A stretch of 5,413 bases of DNA from an uncultured Saprospiraceae bacterium (GTDB lineage: Bacteria > Bacteroidota > Bacteroidia > Chitinophagales > Saprospiraceae): assembly GCA_938033975.1 (NCBI GenBank), contig CALHKJ010000525.1, forward strand, positions 1-5,413, given 5' to 3'. How positions within the stretch are numbered: the first letter of the stretch is position 1; each line of letters starts with the position of its first letter. The notes beneath the pieces were generated by a model. The model saw only the letters and a list, made by a program, of their open reading frames with translations. It ran no database searches and was not told where the DNA came from. The position numbers and the translations under genes are program-made. Below are positions 1-4,643 of the stretch, one piece after another.

Positions 1-213
1 GGTAGACTCAGAGCGGAAGAAGGATCCTATGATATCCGTCCAAGTATGATTGGCAACAAAAAATTGAGGGCAATCCAGACTACAACTGCTGCTCCTCTTT
101 GTGAAGCTGCCAACATGCTCCTTACGCAAAATTTAAAGGGACCTATCTTTCAAAGTATGATTGATCCTGAAAAATTTATGAATGGGCCTTTTGTGAAGGC
201 TATCTATGGCTAG
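1..213 (+). CDS. C-terminal fragment, possible saccharopine dehydrogenase-like oxidoreductase
   Basis: An open frame enters from the left edge and ends at TAG (211-213), giving 70 residues. The visible part begins GRLRAEEGSYDIRPSMIG and ends with a segment rich in small and hydrophobic residues, TTAAPLCEAANMLL, followed by GPIFQSMIDPEKF and NGPFVKAIYG. There is no signal peptide or membrane segment in this part, so a cytoplasmic enzyme is likely. The arrangement 'T-A-x-P, then an amphipathic helix, then G-x-x-x-Q-x-x-I-D-P-x-x-F' recalls the C-terminal end of saccharopine-dehydrogenase-like NAD(P) oxidoreductases (lysine or polyamine metabolism). That is a resemblance from memory, not a firm assignment, and the nucleotide-binding half lies outside the window. 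That it is a coding frame is well supported by the codon pattern and the sensible protein sequence. No intrinsic terminator is visible in the 84 bases before the next gene, so read-through into the serine hydrolase is possible. Confidence 0.7.
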   Translation, partial: GRLRAEEGSYDIRPSMIGNKKLRAIQTTTAAPLCEAANMLLTQNLKGPIFQSMIDPEKFMNGPFVKAIYG

Positions 214-297
214 GCATCATTAATAATTCCTTTAAGATTATATCCCATAATTAGGCTATTGCTGAAAAGTTATATATTGTATTAATAACTTCTAATC

Positions 298-1407
298 ATG
301 AAAACAGCAACTACCCTTCTGTGTGCATTACTATTTTTTGTACTTGCATGTAAATCACCTAAAACTATTATCGAAGAGATTCCAAACGGGATAAGCTCAG
401 TGTTTGTTGATTCTTTAGCAACAAGTATGATGCAAACGTTTCCTAGTAATACTCAAATTTCAATTGGAATTGTAAATAAAGATAGACATGAGCATTTTGG
501 TTATTCTAAAATAGATAGTTTCATCAATCCAATTGATAATAAGCATGTGCTTTTTCAGCTGGGATCAATCACTAAGGTTTTTACAGGAATTTTGCTGGGT
601 GATGCAGTCCTTTCGAATAAGGTCAAATTGACTGATTCGCTTTCCACGTTATTACCATATAATTTCAAAAACTGTGGATCAATAACTTTGGAACATTTGA
701 CCACTCATACAAGTGGTCTATATTCATACCCACTGACTTTCATGGCACACAAAAATTACCTTGAGAATGATCCATATCAGCATATAGATGAAGAGTTGGT
801 GAAAGGATTCTTGGAAAACAATTTTGAACCCCAAGTTGCCCCAGGTGAAAAGTTTGAATACTCAAATCTTGGAATTGGATTATTAGCATATATAATGGCT
901 CAAAAGAATAAAAAGAGTCTTTTTGAAACCTATCAAGAAAAAATCTTGACACCTTTAGGAATGAATGATACCTGTTTGGACATAGATCAATGTGATTCTG
1001 AAATTGCAGTAGGCCTCACCAACGAGGGTAAAGAAACTCCATGCTGGGGCTTTCAAGATATCTCTGCTGGTGCCGGGGGTTTACTCTCTAATACAAAAGA
1101 CATGTGTAAATTTATCACTGCAGTTGCTAGCAATCAATTTCCAGCAATAGAAAAATCCAAGACACCATTGTTCCGTGTAAGAGAAAATACTGAAATATGT
1201 ATGAATTGGTTTTATCCTGATTTAGAGGACTATGGTCATTGTTATACTCATGGAGGAGGTACTGGTGGCTTTTCCACTTCGATATTTATAGATGATGAGA
1301 TGGATTTTGGCATTATAGTACTTTCCAATGTCTCAGCCTACCATCCACAAACTTCAAACATTGAATCCATTTCAATTGAAATTTTGAATAAGCTGAACGC
1401 CAATTGA
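298..1407 (+). CDS. Serine hydrolase lipoprotein, beta-lactamase/PBP-like family
   Basis: A 369-residue protein of the beta-lactamase family (PF00144: class C beta-lactamases, DD-carboxypeptidases, esterases). The N-terminus is a lipoprotein signal: K2, a hydrophobic stretch 4-17, then VLAC with the lipidated cysteine at 18. The residues after it (KSPK) are not acidic, so the usual Bacteroidota surface-export signal is not evident and a periplasm-facing lipoprotein is the simpler reading. All active-site motifs are present: SITK (S90 nucleophile, K93 general base), YSN (Y188, N190) and HGGGTG (H318) in place of KTG. Family landmarks also fit: LTTHTSGL at 134-141, TPLGMNDT at 218-225 and the Gly-rich SAGAGGLLSNTKDM at 257-269. 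Length is typical for a single-domain member. Seven cysteines in the mature part are more than usual. The substrate cannot be read from sequence: peptidoglycan stem peptides, D-amino-acid peptides or esters are all possible, and most family members of this kind are not true beta-lactamases. The ATG follows an A/T-rich leader without a Shine-Dalgarno, as is normal for the phylum. Confidence 0.93.
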   Translation: MKTATTLLCALLFFVLACKSPKTIIEEIPNGISSVFVDSLATSMMQTFPSNTQISIGIVNKDRHEHFGYSKIDSFINPIDNKHVLFQLGSITKVFTGILLGDAVLSNKVKLTDSLSTLLPYNFKNCGSITLEHLTTHTSGLYSYPLTFMAHKNYLENDPYQHIDEELVKGFLENNFEPQVAPGEKFEYSNLGIGLLAYIMAQKNKKSLFETYQEKILTPLGMNDTCLDIDQCDSEIAVGLTNEGKETPCWGFQDISAGAGGLLSNTKDMCKFITAVASNQFPAIEKSKTPLFRVRENTEICMNWFYPDLEDYGHCYTHGGGTGGFSTSIFIDDEMDFGIIVLSNVSAYHPQTSNIESISIEILNKLNAN

Positions 1408-1716
1408 GATATTCGTTGGCTTCGCGCTTCAATTTTAAAGAAATCAATAATTAGAGGCACCAATTTTTGTCTTCTTTTAGGCACTTAGTTCTTCTAATGT
1501 GCCGCCTAATTGTTAAAGTTTCTTGCTCAAAAACATATATATATTTTTTATAATATATGTCGTTTTCAACTAAGTACAGATTGCTTGATTGGCTTGATGA
1601 TTTCCCAACAAGTTATTTTAGGCATTGAAGTGTATAAACAAAATATAATTCTGTTAAAACTTCATTAACGTCTTCTTTTTCTGTAAATATTTTGTCAAAA
1701 ACTTGTAAACGAATTA
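1408..1716. other. Intergenic region with no convincing gene
   Basis: This stretch after the serine hydrolase is AT-rich and carries no convincing open frame on either strand. It contains an imperfect inverted repeat (1449-1511) and an AT-only palindromic stretch around 1533-1560. No hairpin followed by a T-run is seen after the serine hydrolase stop, so how its transcript ends is unclear. The right-hand end leads into the promoter of the short unit that starts near 1717. Confidence 0.6.
1449..1511. repeat. Imperfect inverted repeat with a duplicated left arm
   Basis: AATTAGAGGCAC (1449-1460) is nearly complementary to GTGCCGCCTAATT (1499-1511), with one gap and one mismatch. A second copy of the left arm, TTAGGCAC (1479-1484 region, ending at 1484), could pair with the same right arm with a 3-base bulge. 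The two left arms would compete for one partner. There is no T-run after the right arm, so it does not look like a rho-independent terminator. It may be 3'-end structure of the serine hydrolase transcript or the remnant of a dispersed repeat. Confidence 0.4.
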
Positions 1717-1747
1717 TTGTTTCGTTCGTTTATTAGGTACATATTTG
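1717..1747 (+). promoter_or_regulatory. Bacteroidota-type promoter (TTG / CATATTTG)
   Basis: TTG at 1717-1719 and CATATTTG at 1740-1747 are separated by 20 bases. The primary sigma factor of Bacteroidota recognises TTG near -33 and TAnnTTTG near -7, with about 17-23 bases between. Here five of the six fixed -7 positions match; the first T is a C. Transcription would start at about 1750-1755, giving a leader of roughly 40 bases that is almost free of G and C before the ATG at 1792. The position fits the downstream short ORF and its terminator. The match is by eye and the start site is inferred. Confidence 0.55.
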
Positions 1748-1791
1748 CAGAAGCAAACAATAAATAATAATAATTTTAAAAATAAACGAAC
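1724..1791. repeat. Exact 11-bp inverted repeat spanning the promoter and leader
   Basis: GTTCGTTTATT at 1724-1734 is the exact reverse complement of AATAAACGAAC at 1781-1791, which ends directly before the ATG at 1792. The left arm lies between the -33 and -7 boxes, the right arm in the leader. A further copy of the core AAACGAA is at 1707-1713, just upstream of the -33 box. If transcription starts near 1750 the arms cannot pair in the RNA, so this would be a DNA-level arrangement such as a pair of operators. If a longer transcript starts upstream, the hairpin would hide the start codon region. Confidence 0.5.
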
Positions 1792-1863
1792 ATGTTTAAG
1801 AGAAAATTCAGAAGAACGTACTTAGTATCAGCACCTGCAGCTCCTGTAACAAGAAGCCTTTAA
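1792..1863 (+). CDS. Putative 23-residue basic small protein
   Basis: A short ORF of 23 codons beginning MFKRKFRRTYLV and ending VTRSL, with stop TAA at 1861-1863. The first eight residues hold five Lys/Arg. In total there are six basic residues and no acidic ones, for a net charge near +6. The second half is Ala/Pro rich (SAPAAP). There is no signal peptide or membrane segment. Support for it being translated comes from context. It has a plausible promoter at 1717-1747, a leader of almost only A and T with A at -3 (the Kozak-like start context reported for Bacteroidota), and a strong terminator 27 bases after the stop, so the whole transcript would be about 170 bases. Nothing downstream on this strand could be controlled by it, which argues against a leader peptide. 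Charge and size would suit binding to RNA or the ribosome, but that is speculation, and I do not recognise the family. The alternative is a non-coding small RNA with a chance ORF. Confidence 0.5.
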   Translation: MFKRKFRRTYLVSAPAAPVTRSL

Positions 1864-1890
1864 GAGTCAGATCCTAAATACCAAAGAGAT

Positions 1891-1924
1891 AAAAGCCTCC
1901 TACAATGTAGGAGGCTTTTTTTTT
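1891..1924 (+). terminator. Strong rho-independent terminator, possibly bidirectional
   Basis: AAAAGCCTCCTAC (1891-1903) pairs perfectly with GTAGGAGGCTTTT (1907-1919) around the 3-base loop AAT, followed by a T-run through 1924 (nine Ts in all from 1916). The GC core of the stem is uninterrupted. It ends the short transcript carrying the 23-codon ORF. On the minus strand the same stem is followed by TTTT and then a mixed pyrimidine run, so it may also stop transcription of the 549-residue gene, whose stop codon is 28 bases before it on that strand. Confidence 0.92.
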
Positions 1925-1942
1925 GCCTTATATCCAATTTAT

Positions 1943-1960
1943 AGCCTTTATCTAAAGGCT
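1943..1960 (-). other. Short stem-loop over the stop codon of the secreted protein gene
   Basis: AGCCTTT (1943-1949) pairs with AAAGGCT (1954-1960) around a 4-base loop. It covers the TAG stop (1952-1954 on the minus strand). There is no T-run after it, so it is not a terminator in itself. It may add 3'-end structure together with the strong hairpin at 1891-1919. Confidence 0.35.
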
Positions 1961-3601
1961 TATTTTAATCAACTTGGTTTTAAGTAACCTCATTGCAAAG
2001 CCAACAATTACGTAATCTGAGATATAGTTGACCGAACTAGGAACAAACCAATGGTTTTCTAGCTCTCCTCGTCTTCCAAGGTCTGCGATATCTATTGCTC
2101 GATCATTTCCTTCACTATCCATAGTCAACATGACCAATTTATAATCTTCAAAATCATTGTAGATGTAAGTGATCTCATCATCTAAAAATAAATCAGAAAT
2201 CGATAAGGTTGTAGGATTACTACCCTGCTGGATCTTATGGATATTTTTAACCCACCTGACCTCTCCATCACTGCTTATATTGATATATTTAAAATCTCCA
2301 TAAACATAAGTCGTAGTAGTTTGAATATTTCCATTTATATCTCTTGTCTGACTTGTTTTGATATCAAAGTACTGACTCACTACAGTTGTACTATTATCCT
2401 TATGCACATATGCATTTATCAATTCATTCCTAGCTGAAATCCTCACATTTCTACCCTTTTCAATTCTTCTTTTGGTTCTTTTATCACCTCTAGCTTTTCT
2501 TCTTGTATCTGCATCTGCAGATACTAAAAAGTCTTCTTTTTGCTGATCAGTCATCTTCATATTTCGTTCAGTTAGCGTCTTAAGACTTGTTGCATCAAGA
2601 TTTATAAAAACCAAACCATCAATCACATTCCTATTATCTCCTGTATAACCAACAAGATTCAATTCACTATTCTGATCATGTCTTATCATCGCCTCTAAAA
2701 TGAAAGTATCCTCAAAATCGAAAAACCTAGATTGAGGTCTTACTTCTGGGCCAGCCAATGAATAAATAAGATGTGAGTAGCCTCCTGTGATTAATCCTAC
2801 AAAACTTTCATCATATATTTTTCTCATGATATTGAGTACTCCATCATTGGATAAACTAATGCTCAAATTTTTTCCAACAAATGATTTATAAGAATTTTGG
2901 AATGAAAGTGAAAATCCACCATCTCTGGAATATCCTTCAATATTTTCTTTCATCTCCCAAACCTGATCAAGATTTCTTTCAAATACCCCAACATATACTT
3001 CCGTATATTTTTTGCTTCTTTCGTTTACAAAAGAATAGATGGCAAATCTTTCTCGATTCTCTGATTCTACATAAGAAAAGCTTGCTCTTCTATCCAATTT
3101 CTTATTTACCTCATCGTCTCGATAAACTGTAACCTCCTCACCAAATGTTTTTGTTCTCGGGTCATACTTAATTCTGTAAAGAGAATTAATACCTTTTACA
3201 AATTCAGAAAAATATACATAAAGATTATCTTGATCATCTTGAACACAGAATTCGTATTCTGAACCTCTGCTTCTTGCATTTTCAGAAATAGTAATTCCAT
3301 CAATGACTGCACTTCCATCTAATCTTAGATCATTATTATATTTATCAATATAAAGTTCTGTAGGTGCGCCTACGCTAAGTCCTCCGATTAAAGCACTTTT
3401 AGATTTGACACGCAAGACATAAAATCCATCATCAACTTTTCCTACCACTCCATGGATTCCCTCAAAAAGTCCCTTCTTATCAGATTCACCTATATCTACC
3501 TTCACAGTACTACTTCTGGCATCAATGCTTTGAGCAAAGATGGTATTGCTTAGGAAAAGACCTACTAGAAGTAAAATTTGAACTTGAAATTGCTTGTACA
3601 T
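1952..3601 (-). CDS. Secreted protein of unknown function, 549 residues
   Basis: The frame is open from 3661, but the start at 3601 is preferred. From there the protein begins MYKQFQVQILLLVGLFLSN and has a clean Sec signal peptide ending near AQ/S at about residue 24, whereas the upstream Met would bury it behind 20 extra residues. A weak TTG / TAAATTTT promoter pair (TTG at 3659-3661, box at 3628-3635, minus strand) would place transcription start inside the longer form, which agrees. The mature part is made of repeating beta strands with short turns such as YRIKYDPRTKTFG, VYVGVFERNLDQVWEM and INISSDGEVRWVKNI, suggesting a beta-propeller-like fold. Residues about 391-460 (ARNELINAYVHKD, then VSQYFD, then YVYGDFKYINISSDGEVRW, then HKIQ) follow a pattern I recall from uncharacterised Bacteroidota secreted proteins. 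A very basic stretch at about 367-387 interrupts the strands. No type IX sorting domain or lipobox is present, so it is probably periplasmic. Function is unknown. Confidence 0.85.
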   Translation of the reverse strand: MYKQFQVQILLLVGLFLSNTIFAQSIDARSSTVKVDIGESDKKGLFEGIHGVVGKVDDGFYVLRVKSKSALIGGLSVGAPTELYIDKYNNDLRLDGSAVIDGITISENARSRGSEYEFCVQDDQDNLYVYFSEFVKGINSLYRIKYDPRTKTFGEEVTVYRDDEVNKKLDRRASFSYVESENRERFAIYSFVNERSKKYTEVYVGVFERNLDQVWEMKENIEGYSRDGGFSLSFQNSYKSFVGKNLSISLSNDGVLNIMRKIYDESFVGLITGGYSHLIYSLAGPEVRPQSRFFDFEDTFILEAMIRHDQNSELNLVGYTGDNRNVIDGLVFINLDATSLKTLTERNMKMTDQQKEDFLVSADADTRRKARGDKRTKRRIEKGRNVRISARNELINAYVHKDNSTTVVSQYFDIKTSQTRDINGNIQTTTTYVYGDFKYINISSDGEVRWVKNIHKIQQGSNPTTLSISDLFLDDEITYIYNDFEDYKLVMLTMDSEGNDRAIDIADLGRRGELENHWFVPSSVNYISDYVIVGFAMRLLKTKLIKISL

Positions 3602-3895
3602 AAATATTGCTTTAAGAGTAAATACTAAAAATTTAACGCCAATAGGTGTTTCTAAATTCAAAATTCCTAAGGCTATAACTTTTTATTAAATGAAAATTAC
3701 AAAATTATTGCATACACCCCTAGGGTTTCGAGATTTCCATTAATCATTTAATAAAATTACTTTGTTACAATATTGAATTATGCTTAACTAGACGAGATAG
3801 AATCATATCAGTAAGAAAGTTTAGAATATGATTTGGGATTTGTTTTTAAAGGAGGAAAAAACTTTGTATCGATTTTGTTTGCAGAGCATTAAACG
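3602..3895. other. Intergenic region, no gene seen
   Basis: An AT-rich spacer between two minus-strand genes. Its left end should hold the promoter of the 549-residue gene, for which only a weak candidate is seen (TTG at 3659-3661 and TAAATTTT at 3628-3635 on the minus strand, 23 bases apart). A GGAGG-containing stretch at 3848-3860 looks like a Shine-Dalgarno but leads to no plausible gene. No RNA gene or repeat is apparent. Confidence 0.5.
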
Positions 3896-3929
3896 AAAAA
3901 AATCCTCTGATTCTATGAAATCAGAGGAT
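3896..3929 (-). terminator. Rho-independent terminator of the small secreted protein gene
   Basis: On the minus strand ATCCTCTGATT (3929-3919) pairs exactly with AATCAGAGGAT (3912-3902) around a 6-base loop and is followed by seven Ts (3902-3896). It lies 36 bases after the stop codon of the gene at 3966-4340. On the plus strand there is no T-run after the stem, so the terminator is directional. It makes co-transcription with the next minus-strand gene unlikely. Confidence 0.9.
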
Positions 3930-3965
3930 CAACACCCTTTTATTTAAACTACATTACTTATCAAA

Positions 3966-4340
3966 TTATTTTACTTGAAGATTTGTAAACTGCACTTCAG
4001 ACATTCCTTCAACTTGAAATCCCATTTTGTATGCTCCTTCTGTGAAAAGACTCATACCAAGATTTACTTCAGTTGATCCAACTGGAAACATCATTTCCAA
4101 ATCACCATTATTATTATATACTTGGATCATTTCAACACTTGATTCAAAAACCATTGCTATGTTATCATTGTCAGCTTCGAATACTGATGATAAAATAAAT
4201 TCTTTTTGAGCTTCATTCTCTAAAGTCATTGTCACCTTCGCAGATTTTACGATTGCTAAAGAACCATCTCCAATGTTTGAAGCGAATGCTCCAGTTGAGA
4301 AGCTAAGAACTGTTGCGATGATAAGAATTAAATTTTTCAT
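3966..4340 (-). CDS. Small secreted beta-rich protein, 124 residues
   Basis: The frame is open from 4385, but the start at 4340 is chosen because the protein then begins MKNLILIIATVLSFSTGAFA, a textbook Sec signal peptide with cleavage after Ala 20. It also follows the leader ACAAAAAACATTTACT, an A-rich start context typical of the phylum. The mature domain of about 104 residues alternates beta strands and turns: AKVTMTLENEAQKEFILSS, then IQVYNNNGDLEMMFPV, then EVNLGMSLFTEGAYKMGFQV. The pattern 'V-Y-N-x-x-G, then a polar strand, then L-x-x-G-x-Y-x-x-x-V' resembles the beta-sandwich of type IX sorting domains and of DUF3244-like small secreted proteins, but there is no PNP motif or basic C-terminal end. 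No cysteine is present, and Met is frequent in the mature part. It is probably a free-standing immunoglobulin-like module in the periplasm or outside the cell; its partner is unknown. It has its own terminator and lies about 300 bases from the DUF1501 gene. Confidence 0.85.
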   Translation of the reverse strand: MKNLILIIATVLSFSTGAFASNIGDGSLAIVKSAKVTMTLENEAQKEFILSSVFEADNDNIAMVFESSVEMIQVYNNNGDLEMMFPVGSTEVNLGMSLFTEGAYKMGFQVEGMSEVQFTNLQVK

Positions 4341-4572
4341 AGTAAATGTTTTTTGTGCGTTGTACTTATATGACCACAAAAACACCCTTTAGACCTATGC
4401 ACCCCCATCTACAAGGAGCCTGTTTGTGGCTACACAGCTACTACAGAATTGATTTTAGCTAGAATAATTGTCGCCTAGTAAGCAGTAAAGAAAACTTTTT
4501 CAATATTGGGATGGGGGTAGTTAACTATTAGCAGAGAAGTTCAACCTTCACTTTGTTTAGGCGAGTGCAGCG

Positions 4573-4617
4573 GGAGACCTTCTGCAGTTTAGGGAACAGA
4601 CCCAGCCAAAGGTCTCC
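4573..4617. repeat. 9-bp inverted repeat with 27-base loop
   Basis: GGAGACCTT (4573-4581) and AAGGTCTCC (4609-4617) are exact reverse complements. The loop contains a small GGG/CCC stem (4592-4594 with 4601-4603), which would lengthen the structure. It begins 26 bases after the DUF1501 stop on the minus strand and has no following T-run. Its right arm is shared with the hairpin at 4604-4630, so only one of the two can form. Confidence 0.6.
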
Positions 4618-4630
4618 TGACCTCTTGGCT
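4604..4630. repeat. 11-bp hairpin with one bulge, just after the DUF1501 stop
   Basis: AGCCAAAGGTC (4604-4614) pairs with GACCT (4619-4623) and TTGGCT (4625-4630), with C4624 bulged and a 4-base loop (4615-4618). It starts 13 bases after the stop codon at 4644-4646 on the minus strand. Neither strand has a T-run after it, so it may protect the 3' end of the message or be part of a repeat element rather than a classical terminator. Confidence 0.55.
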
Positions 4631-4643
4631 ATCTTCTCTTACC

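Larger units (their letters stand above)
4341..4643. other. Intergenic region rich in inverted repeats
   Basis: No convincing gene is seen. The stretch is richer in G and C than the other spacers, and several exact inverted repeats are present. ACCCCCATC (4401-4409) matches GATGGGGGT (4510-4518). TCGCCTA (4471-4477) matches TAGGCGA (4558-4564). GGAGACCTT (4573-4581) matches AAGGTCTCC (4609-4617). The first two cross each other, so both could form in one molecule only as a pseudoknot. The part around 4557-4620 resembles the dispersed intergenic repeats common in Bacteroidota genomes, although no second copy lies in this window. The left end must carry the promoter of the 124-residue gene, but no clear TTG / TAnnTTTG pair was found. 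Confidence 0.55.

Noticed and set aside
740..952. 70-codon open frame on the minus strand
   Set aside because: It lies wholly inside the serine hydrolase gene, whose catalytic motifs are intact; the translated sequence shows no domain and the frame is a shadow.
1533..1560. ACATATAT / ATATATGT palindromic stretch
   Set aside because: Made only of A/T steps apart from the end bases, so weak and expected by chance in this AT-rich spacer.
2237..2437. 66-codon open frame on the plus strand
   Set aside because: Antisense to the 549-residue secreted protein gene; Ile/Ser-rich translation typical of the reverse of AT-rich coding DNA, no promoter or start context.
2881..3132. 83-codon open frame on the plus strand
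   Set aside because: Antisense to the same gene, Phe/Leu/His-rich without a recognisable domain; treated as a shadow.
3602..3661. N-terminal extension of the 549-residue protein to the upstream ATG
   Set aside because: It would place 20 residues before a clean signal peptide; the internal Met at 3601 is the more plausible start.
3848..3860. Shine-Dalgarno-like AGGAGG on the plus strand
   Set aside because: Bacteroidota rarely use this signal, and the only nearby start (TTG) would give a short peptide that reads into the terminator.
3828..3947. 39-residue open frame on the plus strand in the spacer
   Set aside because: It runs through both arms of the minus-strand terminator, and its lysine-rich middle comes from the terminator's A-run. 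No promoter fits, so it is likely chance.
4027..4209. 60-codon open frame on the plus strand
   Set aside because: Antisense to the 124-residue secreted protein, which has a clear signal peptide and its own terminator.
4341..4385. N-terminal extension of the 124-residue protein to the upstream ATG
   Set aside because: It would put 15 residues before a textbook signal peptide starting MKNLILII, and the bases before 4340 form a typical A-rich leader.
4518..4527. TAGTTAACTA 10-base palindrome
   Set aside because: Single short AT-rich palindrome with no second copy or promoter beside it; not enough to call an operator.
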